This document shows positions 1 to 11,818 of a stretch of 64,000 nucleotides of DNA, in pieces; the stretch's first letter is position 1; every line of letters begins with the position of its first letter. The stretch comes from Ifrita kowaldi (taxonomy: Eukaryota > Chordata > Aves > Passeriformes > Cinclosomatidae). The notes under the pieces are model-generated. The model was not told where the DNA came from and ran no database searches. It saw nothing but the letters and a program-made list of their open reading frames with translations. Location of the stretch: contig VZRS01009500.1 of the NCBI GenBank assembly GCA_013398055.1, forward strand, positions 1 through 64,000, in the 5' to 3' direction. The translations under genes and the position numbers were made by a program.

Positions 1-715
1 GGAAAAGACTGAGGTACTTAATAGCTCCTTCGCCTCAGTCTTTAACAGAAGGACTGGTTTTCCTCAGGACAGCCAGCCCTTGAGCTGGCAGTCAGGGGCA
101 GGGAGCAGAACAGAGTCCCTGCAGTCCAGGAGGAGGCAGTTGGTGACCTGCTGTGCACTGAGACACTCACAGCTCCATGGGGCTGATGGGATCCATCCGA
201 GGGTACTGAGGGAGCTGGTGGAAGAGCTCACCAAGCCACTGTCAAGCATTTATCCTCAGTCCTGGTTAACTGAGGCTGTCCCAGATGACTGGAGGTTGGC
301 CAATGTGATGCCTGGATAAAAAAGGGTCGGAAGGAGGATCTGGGGAACTACAGGTCAGACAGGCTGACCTCAGTGCCTGGGAAGGTTATGGAACAGATTG
401 TCTTGAGTGCAATCACACAGCATGGACAGGACAACTGGGGGTCAGGCCCAGCCAGCATGGGTTTAGGAAAGGCAGGTCCTGCGTGACCAACCTGGTCTCC
501 TTTTATGGCCAGGTGATCCACCTAGTGGATGAGGGAAAGGCTGTGAATATTATCTGCCTGGACTTCAGTAAAGCCTTTGGCACTGTCTCCCACCACGTTC
601 TCCTGGAAAGTCTGGCTTTGTGCTGTGGTTTAGCTGACAAGGTGCGTTCGAATAAAGGTTGGACTCAATGACCCTGGAGATATTTTTCAATCTTAATGAG
701 TCTATGATTTTATAG
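1..715 (+). mobile_element. CR1 LINE fragment, internally deleted (RT part joined to 3' end)
   Basis: Positions 1-615 match the CR1 ORF2 region entering the reverse transcriptase. In one frame (80-319) there are GIHPRVLREL and SWLTEAVPDDWRLANV segments. In another frame (483-620) there are VDEGKAVNI and LDFSKAF, the latter being RT motif A. The frame change and the stop after DDWRLANVMPG show decay. In motif A the AFD-type Asp is Gly, while the first, catalytic-type Asp is kept. From about 616 to 715 the sequence jumps to the CR1 3' terminus, with GGTTGGACTCAATGACCCTG and a TCTATGATTTTATAG tail. The rest of the RT, including the YADD region, is missing. It is oriented antisense to PCCA and continues past the left edge. 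Confidence 0.93.
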
Positions 716-3700
716 AATTTTTCTTCCTTCTTAAAATACCACATGATGAAATTTGGTAGATGGACGCTTTCTTTAGCACACTAAAATGTCTTAGAAGTTT
801 TGCTTATCACAAATACCAACGGTCTAAAAACCTGCAAGAGTAGTTGCCAAAAAAAGTGCATGAAAGAGCATATAGGACAAAGAGACCCTGTGGCCAACAG
901 TGCGGTATATCGACAAATGCATAAAAATGTCATAAAAAGAGGTTCCTTTAAGACTAAAACTGTAAAAATTGAATTCATTGATGCTTATATGACAGCAATT
1001 TCTTTGATTCAAATTAACCAGCTGTTTTATCTTGTATTTTCAGTTATTGACAATATATTCACATCAGATTAGCAGACTGACCTTTTTTCTTTTCTTCAAG
1101 TGACTGTAAGGTTAGCCTTTTGGACTTTTGAAGTGGTTGGCCAGATGCTTTCAAAAGGAAGTTAAAGTATGTGAGTTTCAATCTCATTAAAAAGGCCTTT
1201 TTTTAAAACAAACTTTCCTTTTGTTCATATCAGCACTTACTTTTTTAAAAGACCCCAAGAGAGAGTTCCAGTCTATAGATCACTTGTCCTGAAGAAAGCT
1301 CTGTTAACTATTTATAGATCATGTCCTTTTGTACTGAACTAGATCAAGCAATTTATTCAGTGCATGACTGCAGGAGAGAAATTCATTTGCTCTAAGTGTC
1401 ATCAAGGCAGCCTTTTACCTGCTATGAACAAGACCAGATGATCTGAATTGCTGGGCTTTTACTTCAAATGCACATTTTGACATTGTGTGGCGTGCCATCA
1501 TAACTTTCAAGTTTTCAAAGTATTAAGCACATTCACAGAATGGGCAGTCCTCAATCACAAGAGCAGCAAATAGCACATAACCACTAGAATAAATCAAACA
1601 CGTGCACACATTGAAATTATCTCTCTTTTCTTTAAAGTAGCACTTATAGATGCAAATTACCATTAGCTGCTTTGGTAGAGCTCACTTTAGAAATGGGAGC
1701 ATGCCAGCATAGAGACCAAGGAAAAGAGCACAAAACAGGCATCGGCTCCTCAGCTTGACAACAACAGAATCAAAACAAAAGGAGAGGGAGAAGTGATGGC
1801 CTTCATCACCTCTAATCAGCAAGGGCTTTCTTCAAGCATTCACCAGGGAAGTGATCCTCTCTGCAAAACCTAGTAGAGAGGCTGTAAACAACAAAAACAC
1901 TTCACTGCAGCAAATGCTTTGTTTTACTCCTTCAGTTTTCCTTGTGGAGTCATTATGACAATGACATCTCGTACTTGTAACCTGCCTGAGCCCACTGAGG
2001 CTACAAAAAGGGGTGGGGGTGCAGAAGTTAAAACTACATCAAGAAAATAAAACAGTGATTAAAAATAATTGACATCTGCTGGCAACAGCTTCAGACACAA
2101 AAAGTACAGCTGGTATGGGGAATATGGGTGTCTATTGTTATTGGATCCATGTGGAAAAGAAGAAAGAACATGACTTGCTCTCCTTTTCCCTTTGCTCTAC
2201 AGAGACAAATGCCCTGGCTCTGCCCAGCTAAATACACTCCAGCCTGGCTACAGATATTGCTCCTAGATGGCTGGAAAATGGCGCAGGTGGTTCAAACAGT
2301 ACTACTATCGTGTGCATACAGGGCACTTTGAAAGTTGTATTGCCCTCAGCTTTCCTTGTTTGATAGGATAATGTGTTAGGGAGAGTCTTGTTTTCTGTCT
2401 TGAAAAGGGGTTTAGCATAGGGACCAATGACAGGATCTGGGTGACTAGGAGGATTATGCTGGAGCTAAAAACACATCAATAAATAGATAGGTAGGTAAGG
2501 TAGACACCGCTGGTTTAGTAGCTATTGAGCCATGATTCATGTCTATATACTGAAATCACTAAGGAAGCCTGGTTCCACTCTTTCACTTCAGAGGCACATG
2601 GAGATCCCAAGCCCCAGCCCACTTGACAGTACAAATTCTCAAAGAGTAGAATGACATTATCATACCAACGTGCCACTACAAAACACGACAGACTAAAACT
2701 CATACTATCCTTTTAGAAAATCCACATTTTGGAATACATTTCTTTCTTTTTAAGCGTTCACCTAATACATATATTCATTTAGTGAATATTCATTTGATTC
2801 AGTGAAAGCTATGTAATAAGGATACACAAGCTAAGACAGATTTTACTTTTTTTTTAAATAGGCTGTATCACCAGAAGTTGGATCTCAAGCTTAGAGTCAA
2901 GAATTAATGAATTCCTGCATTGATTGCCAATGTGCTGCTGACAAGTCATGTGCAAGTCTCAAGTCTCTAATTTTTGTTTTCACAATTAGGAGAGAGGGGT
3001 GGGAATTAATGCTGGCCAGTGAGTATTAAGCCCAGTAGCACTACCCAGATATCCAGTTCCTACTGGTCTTCTGTCTATCTCCTTTCTAAACTGAACATTA
3101 TGCATTACGTAGACTTCCATGTCTGATCTAAACAAAACATACTACAGTAATCTGAAGAGCATTTGGAATCATGAGGATCATATCCGTCAACTGAGAAGTG
3201 TTTTATTTCACACACCATTTACAACTTGATATAGAGATCCAACAAAATCAGCAGGCACCAAAACAGCTAATGAGAAAGAAAAGCATCACTTTATTTTATT
3301 TGGAAGTTGTATTCCACCTCGGCCTAGTTATATAGGGTGGATGCTCAGACTGGACACAGTCTGCCACTGATTTAAATTAGTTTTCCCATTGTACTACCAT
3401 GGCACCAAGTCTATCTTCTCTTTAAATTAGTAAACAGCTAGAATAAGCAACTGTTTAAAAAAAAATGAAAGAAAAAAATGTCTTTGATCTGACATTGTGT
3501 AGTGACAAGAAGAAAGTACAGTGGGCAACTGGGTATGGATTTCATCCAGCAGTTCCAACCTGCTGCTCTCAGCTGTCACAACAGGATATAGGTCAACACC
3601 AGTCCTTTGGATATACCCAGCCCAAGGTTATTCACCACTTCAACTAAAAGCTTCACAAGCAAAATATCTGCTGTTGCCTATCTTCCCCAAATTGCCCCAG

Positions 3701-4270
3701 ATGGTTCAGAACAATAAGCATATCATAGAATCAAACCTGATTCTTTCAAAAGCCAAATCTCTTTTGATCTCATCTGCAATGTCCTTTGATCAAACAGCCA
3801 AAAAGATCACTTCTGTATGCTCTACCAACATTTGGATTAAGGTAAACAATAAAATTATAACAGACAAGCTGTAATGTTTCTCAAGTATAAGAAAAAGTGT
3901 TTGTAGGAGAACTTTTCTTCGAGCCAGGAGATATAAGCGGATTTTCATTTTAGAAATAAAAATAAGCTTTGAGGAAGAAGAGTCTAGATGCAATAAAATA
4001 CCTATAAATCTATTCACATTCTTTGGTTACTTTCGAAGCTCAATGACTTTAAAACCAAAGCAAGTGTTTTATCTGATAACTTTTCAGAAGCTGGTCAGAA
4101 GTAATAGCATCATGAAATCCTTACCAAATGCCTTCTATCATTTCCTGCTCCCCAACCACACGCTTGAATCATCTCTCTTGGGTATATCTGACCAGTGCCA
4201 AGACAAAAATACTCATTTTTATTGAAACACATCAGTAGTCTTGCAGGGAAAAGAAAGAACTGTAAAGAAT

Positions 4271-4287
4271 TAGTAGTAGTAGTAGTA
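4271..4287. repeat. (TAG)n microsatellite
   Basis: Five full TAG units followed by TA, perfect but short. Confidence 0.9.
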
Positions 4288-7200
4288 AGCATATTCCCTC
4301 TCTAGAAACATCTCCTCTAGCTTTAAAATAAACCCAGAAAAGGGAATAAGAATGTCACCACTCCAGATGTGTCAGTGATAAATAGGAAAGGGAAGAACAC
4401 AGGCCAGCGCACAGGGGATAAGGATGCAAAGCTGACACAGCAGGTAAAAGATGAGATATCACAAGAGTCATAAGCCACTTACACAAAAGAGGAAATGCAA
4501 AAAAGTTTTAAAGTGTTTCCATATGCAGAACAAATCAAGTCATGTAGCAATGTAAAAAAGATGTTTGCATCTAATACTATTTACCTTAGAAGTTCATGGG
4601 ATGACATTGTTTATGTTAACAACCTGATTACCATGAATTCACTCAAAAGGCATAAAAGTACTGTGTGTGAATAGATACCTCTTCAAATTCAGTATTTCCT
4701 CATGGTTCCAGCTACTTACATTTAAATAGGTGACAGTGGCTTGCCACTGACTTTTACTGGGGTAAATTCAAATTCACCATGCTAACAAAAACAGTTAAAT
4801 AAGAAACAATATTTTCTTTTAAAAAGCCATATAAATTAAATTTGAGTTCTTTTTCATCTTTTAGGTTGAACAATTTTAATTACATTTTTAGTACATAAAA
4901 GTTGATATGGAAACTGTTCCACAAGTTGTTTGGAACATTCAGTTTTCCGATCTACGTAAATGTAGGGGAAAAAGTGAAGTGCACACCCTGAAATAATTTG
5001 GCATTAGAGACAGATTACTGACATCCTTTAGCATTAAACAAAAACAATTTCCTCAACAGAGAAACCTCATGAAGTGATTATGATACTGCAGCTACAAAAT
5101 TGCGGTCAGCACCTGCTAAACAACCTCTTTATTTTAATCACCTATAAATATTCAGACTTTGGACAAATAAAAAATACACATCTTTTAAACAGCTGTCAAA
5201 AAGAACAGAGTAAGTTTTACACTGCCCTAAATAAAACATGCAATCACCACACATTAAGCTGCCTAGTTACTACAACACTGATATTATGGAGATACGAATT
5301 AGATATCAATTAGATGTCAGAATGGAAGAAAATGCACAGAAAATACCCAACAATCATGAGCTCTGCTTCTCAGTCAGCAACAGAAGGGGCATCCTGACAC
5401 TACATCCTGACTGCTTTTGCTGGTTTAAATAACATGGGAAATGTATTTGAAGGTTTTGTCACAAAAGGCTTATCTTTCCCAGAATTGTACTATGGTGCTA
5501 TCTCTAAAAACATTTTGAGATGTTTCAGAAATTCCATTAATATTTCTTAAACTGATTTTCTATCAACTTTTTTCTAAAAGCTTACAAGACAAGACAGAAT
5601 CTTTCATTCTAGCAGCCATCATTTCATATTCTCCAGTGTAGTTGTAAAACATGAGTGAGATGAGAAAATGTGGGAAGTTTATCTGTGGATCCTAATGCGA
5701 AGTACTAGAAATCCCAACACTTTTCCACTTTCTCCCAACACTTTTAAATGAGTGCCCAATTCCTGAGCCCAGTAAATCTGTCTGGGCTCTAACACACATT
5801 GCAGAAAACATCCTATGTAAGAGATGAGGACCCTTGTACACTTGTATACATTCCACTATCCCAGTCATTTAAAATGGTCCTTGCACGAGAACACAGAGAT
5901 GCCCCATTCAGGCATCTTCATGAAAGAACAAGAAAATCTCCATAAGAGAAATTCCTCCTTCTCTTAGGAGACTGGAGAAGAGCTCAATGCAAGGAGCACA
6001 ATGATTCTGAACTAATTTTGCTCCCTTTTTCACATTAAACTCTGCCAGGGGCATCCCTGCTTTTAAGTGGATACGCCAGTCCAAATCACTCACCTCATAC
6101 TACACAAAGACAGTATATGCACACAGTGTAGAAGCAATTGCAGTTTACCTTCAATGACAGGATATGGGGGAGCAATCAGCCGATCTTAATTTATTTTGAG
6201 AAGTGTGAAATTCATTCTCACTAAGAAACAAGATTTAACTTTGACATTATAACAGCAAGTAGTTGGAAGCACCAGAGAGACTGAAAAGACCACATTAAAG
6301 ATTTTTCTCCATCCAAGCTTTAACCCAGAAAATAAGAGAAAATATAACTGCGCAAGGCATTCTTTGAGATCCAGGCCTTCAGAAGGCTGCACCTAAAATC
6401 CACAGAATTAACGTAGCTGGAAATTGAAAATTTAGGAAATGGTCAATGAAACAAAGCAAAAAGGTTAAGACCTTCCTAATATTTTTTAATAGCTTGAAAG
6501 GTAATATGCAAGTATATCAGCAGGAAATATAATACAGCGCAAATAGCAGGCAAAATGAAAAAATGAAGTAGAAGACAAAGTGTTTAAAAGCTGAACAACC
6601 TTTTTTACAATAATTCCAAAAGCAAGTTGCAAACTTTGGGGAAAATGCTCAGTAACATTAAAAGAAAACACCAGCAAATGAAAAATTAATTTCAGATTCA
6701 ATAAAATAGCTACTGTATAACAAGGTCAAAAAGGCAAGGGACACAATTTCAGAGCAGGGAAATCATAGTCCCTGTCTATACAGAGGCCCTACTGAGAAAA
6801 TCATCTTAACAGAGCTAACTTCACACATGAGAAAAATCAAACAGATCATAAGTGGTAGGGAGAGGGCTATAAAGAGCTTGGTACCATCATGTGTCTATAA
6901 TTCAAGGCCTCATTATTCAAAAGGTGGTGAGGAATCAAGAACAGCACAGGCAGAGCAACAAGGACTGAAGGTGGGCTTGAACATACTGCTATGAAAAACA
7001 GCAAAACGTTGAAAGAGACAGCCTCCAAATTATTAGTGACAGAACTACATAATACCACACCATCACACTGACTTCCCTCCGGCACCACCATGGCCAGTGC
7101 TTTGACTTACAGATGAACTTTGGCAAACAGAGGACAGTCAGGAATAACAAGTTTCAAAATCTTCTACAGGTGTAATCATGATAGCTCTTGACTGCTGTGA

Positions 7201-8249
7201 GTAGTAAGGCAGAATTATGCAGAAAAAATTAGGATTCTCCAGAAAGAACCTTTTAAGCCAACGAGCAACAAATTTCCCTTAAGAACAAATGCCTCCTCCA
7301 CCCACTACTCACGGATTCCCCTACTGGTTGTGGGAAGAAGACTCAAGAAAGAAGGTAGCACTGTCCCTTCTGATTTTCCTCCATGATCTTCCCCAAGCAC
7401 AAGGACACTGATAGTTTACAGCACTACTGCTGCTCTGTGAGAGAATGCAATGACCCAGAGATCCGAGAGCCAGAGATCTGGCTCCTTTACCTTCTGCATG
7501 GAGTGGGATACAGCAGAGGACAGCCAGGGAACACAATGACACCAGTCCTGATTATTCTCAAAGTACTCTTCATAACAGAACTGTACATCAACCTAATGCA
7601 CAGGTTCGGAAAATAGGCTTTCCTTATTCCTAAGACATTATTAACAGCATTTAGTGTGCTTATAAAGAGAGGAAATTTTGCCCTAATAATAATTTCATTT
7701 TATCCTGTATTCTAGGAACTTTCAGAGTTAAGTTGCAGAACCAAGTAATGAACTGTGTCTGTAAACGCTCCTTTAAACAAGCCAGTTAACCTAGCGTTGT
7801 GTGTACAGAGTCAGCAGATATGAATGGAAGCTTTGCCTGACTCCAAATATTTTAAATAAAATTGTTATCTGGAGCTAAACAATGTTGAATGATGCTAGCA
7901 TGGTATTTTAACTTCCAAAAGAATCCAATAAGCTTGTGTGAATGCCTCTGATAGAACAGCACGCGATACTACAAGAACTATTAGAAAGCTACTGCTTGGA
8001 AATGAACGATAGGCAGAATTCACAAGCAAGCCCTAGTTTTCATAAGGCCATTAAACACACGTCATTTTCAACTTGCCACCACTTGCACCTCCCATAACAA
8101 TTATTCTCAATTTATTTTCATCTGTTCCATAAAAAATGATTACTTCTGCTTTACCTAATCCTCCACTTACATCAACCCTATTGTTCGTTTCCTTCCCTTT
8201 CATCTTCTCCACATTAATTCCCCACATCGCTTTTGATCTAGCTTTTTAT

Positions 8250-8310
8250 TTCCTCTTTTCCCCTACAGATTCTTCCTGATGAAGAATTTACAGCCCTAAT
8301 GTTCATCTGA
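8250..8310 (+). other. Strong splice-acceptor-like site, antisense to PCCA
   Basis: A pyrimidine-rich tract runs up to CCCCTACAG ending at 8268. It is followed by a short open stretch reading ILPDEEFTALMFI and then a stop at about 8308-8310. The acceptor itself is near consensus, but no partner exon is visible, so a real transcript is only a possibility. Confidence 0.15.
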
Positions 8311-11300
8311 CATGTATGGTGATATTTTATTGATTCACTACATTGTCTATCAGTTCTGTATAATGAATAGCATTATACAAAACACAAGATGGGTTGCCTT
8401 TGCCTTTATCTTGGATTTCAAAAAATCAATTTAACCGAACCTGAAAAATGCCCCATTTTATCAGTAAATATTCATATTTAATTATAATTGGAGCAGCATA
8501 TGCAAGGAGCAGCCAGAGAAAACAAACATTTCCTCCTCACAGTCCAAAGTGTTACTCTTTGCCATAGTGGCAAGCCAAGTAAACAGAATAATTGCGATTT
8601 TCACTGCTGCTAAATAAGAAATAGAAAACCTCTCCAGGAACTGTTCTGCGTGGCTGTAATAAATGCCCACAGAAACAAGCTAACCTACATTATTCATTCC
8701 CCTACAGAAAGGATGGTCTTTTTAGAACTGGAAAGACTTCAAGAAGTGGAACAGCTGATTTTAGCAGATATAAACCGTAAGTTATATTTTAAATAGATGC
8801 TATATTCAATTTTTAAGGGGAAAAAATGGCATTTAGTTCAGGCAACTCTTAAAATTTAATGCTGAACAAGTGTAAGTTTCATGTTCATAGATTAATAGCA
8901 GTACCCAAGCGTATAAACCACTCAAAAATTATTCTACTTAGCACACTGTACTTATTCCAAGACCATAAAACCTAGGGTAAATTTTGTGTTTACTCAGTTG
9001 TGTCAAAACCAGTCATTGGGCAAAATCTCTGAGCAGTCCCAGAACTAGAAGCCAGGGCCAAGGCTCCCTTTCTTCCAGCCTCGCAGCCCCATGGCCATCC
9101 GGCAACACATCCCTCCTCAGGCATTCAGGCTCTGGCCTCAAGAATCTGGTATTCCTAACTGCAGCAGTAAAGCTTCAGCAAAAGAAAGGCTTTAATCACT
9201 TCCCACTACACAAAACTGGCAGATGGGTGAGTGGCTGCTGGCTCCCATGCTGAACTCAATACCAGTAGTGTTTGTTAGTCTAAAGGAGGCTTGTACAGGA
9301 ACAGCCAAGCCACTGCTTGTCTACAGCAATAGGTAGGAGAGAGATTCCAGCACTTCACCCCAGGCATGATGGAAACTCAGATACATTGAAGGTTAATCCT
9401 GGATTTTTATGAAGGCCCCCCAGGAATCAAAGATCAACATACCATCTGCGTACAACAGAGCTGTATGAACAACTCTTGTTGTTGGAACAACTGATTTCTT
9501 CTACAGAAGAACTACGCTGGTTCTTTGGTTTGCCCAGTGAGTCATTGGTCATGTTCACCATCACACGGTCAGCCAAGATTAAGGCAATACCAGACAAATT
9601 TAGAGAACTAAGCTACACCAACATCCTTCTGCCCCAACTACTGGCTAGGGACAGTCAAACACGCCTTCTTTAAGGAAAAATGAAAAACACTTCTATAAAG
9701 GAAACATATCCAAAATACAGGGTTTAGGTCTCCTTCCTTCTCTTCTACCTGCAAGGGTTATTTTCATGAAAACAAAGCCTTTGCCCTTAGCCATACACAT
9801 CACCTCTCCCCATAAAATGAACACCTCATGTCTGCCTGACAAGGATTTGGCAATGGCAGCATTTGCTAAGATAAAATTGGCCACAGCATGGTTGCTGCTC
9901 AACCTCTGGTTCAGTGTTTTGCAGGCATCCTAACAGAAAAGCTTTGGTGAAGGACTGGAGAAATAGTAACTTTAATGGGTAAACTAAAATGATGTCTGTT
10001 GTCTTTCTAGTCAATAGATGGTAGAGCAGACAACTTAATCAGTAAGCTTAGAGATACTTAGGAAACAGTAATAGTAAAAATACTTCAGCACAGACAGCTG
10101 AACTTGACCAAAAAATGCTCTTAAAATGATCCAGGAAACAAAATCTGTCTACCTATCTATACCAATTTTCAAAGCAATCATACTCATGACTGCCAGCTAT
10201 GAAGTCTGACACACAGAGACACCTCCGAGAGTTCAGAGGTGAAGTGTCTAGGAAAGGTCAAAATACCTAGAACAAACAACAAGACCAGCTGTCAAAGCCC
10301 TAAATGCATAATGAAATGCTAAAATGCTAACACTGAATTTTTATAACTACATAAAGATGACACAATAAAGAAAATCAGGTATATTTCATGTGTTCATTTT
10401 CTCAGCAGTCTTGAAAAATTTTTGGTGTATTCCTGAATAATCATTCTAGGAAAACTGAATTCAGACAAGTTCATTCTGCAACAATAGACTCCATGAGCTG
10501 GAGCACCCATCATTTGGGTTTACTGCTAACTCCTGTTCCCTACAATGAATGATGTCTACATTTTCCACAAAAATAGCTTAAAATATGAGATTTTTTTTTA
10601 AAGTTGTGGAAGACATCTATTTTGCATTACAGCAACAGTTGACTACAAAATAATCAAAGTTTGTTAACATAGATATAAACTTTAATTACCTGACTGCGCA
10701 TTGATCTTCACTGTGGGGAGTTTCCTTGTTATAACCACAACAAAGGTGATGCCTAATGATAGTAATGACAAGTAGGACAGGGAAAAATTAATATTCAGAA
10801 CTAGTGAAAGGAAACTCTCAAAATACATGGAGCTTGGTGAACTTTATGTCCAAGAAAATGCCAGTTATTGCACTAAGTTTACAGGTCCTCTGTTTGTTAA
10901 GTAATTGCAACATCTGATTATTTTGTAGCTTTGCACATCTTTTTACAGAAATCTACTATCTTCCTACCCATGGACTCGGGATTGTTCAGGTTCAATTAGC
11001 TTCGATGCCATTAAGAGAGAGGCCTTGGGCACTGATATTCTCTGACAGAAAAATTTTAGCCACCTCACAATGAAAACTTTCCATGTATTTTTCCTCAGCA
11101 CAGCCAGATAATGTAAACAAAGGAGGGATCTGTCTTTTCAAATGCTCCAATTCTTTCAAGGTATCAAGCCATTACACTATTCGCTACTTAGGAAAAAAAC
11201 CCAACATAATATAGATACATTAGTATCGCATTTCATATCAAATATGTGCCAATTTTTTCATCTTCACCCATTTTATTTCCAGACAAAAGACAGAACTGTC

Positions 11301-11718
11301 CTAAAAGTGACAAAAATTGAATATACTTTCAGTAAAGACACACATTCTGTATCTGTACTCTTGCTGAAGGCATTAGTTCAGTTAATAAAGCTCAAAATAG
11401 CAAAATCCTCCTCACCATTATGTTATGTAGAAAGGATCCTTACGTCTTCAGAAGCAGAGAAATACTGAATAAAAGCAGCTCAAGTAGACAGAAAAGAGAG
11501 TTTGGAAGTACTATACACACCTATTTAACCTAGTAGTGGATTAAGATAATGTCAAGATGGAGTCATATCAATAGGAACACTGGTTTAACTGCTTTTATTT
11601 TATCTGTTGCCATGACTTTGACATGTGAGGAAATGTGGAATTAATCAATCCTTTTATGTGATTCCAAATAGGTGTAATTCCGCACCTACTTATTGATGCT
11701 TTTTCTTTTCTCCTGCAG

Positions 11719-11818
11719 TGCTTCCTGCTTTATAACAGACCTAAAAATGAAATCTGTATGTTGTTCACTGTAGGACCAGTGCAGCCAAACATAGCTGAAT
11801 TGAGATTTGGAACAACAG
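11719..11818 (+). other. Exon-like block antisense to PCCA (unproven)
   Basis: This 100-bp block is bounded by a near-consensus acceptor (TTTTTCTTTTCTCCTGCAG) and a donor (CAG|GTGTGT). One of its three frames is open throughout: 33 codons starting CFLLYNRPKNEICMLF and ending in an ELRFGTTG-type segment. The other two frames contain stops. I recognise no family. A 33-codon open frame is not rare by chance, so the splice sites carry most of the weight. It could be a cryptic exon or part of an antisense lncRNA. Confidence 0.2.

Noticed and set aside
3720..3735. CATAGAATCA resembling the reverse of a CR1 terminus
   Set aside because: The following bases do not continue into the CR1 3' consensus, so it is too short to support.
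10682..10828. Minus-strand 48-codon ORF starting MYFESFLSLVL with a hydrophobic, membrane-like segment, near a GT donor-like site
   Set aside because: It is short and ends in a stop two codons past the GT. It has no recognisable family and the hydrophobic bias is expected from T-rich DNA. Chance is the simplest explanation.
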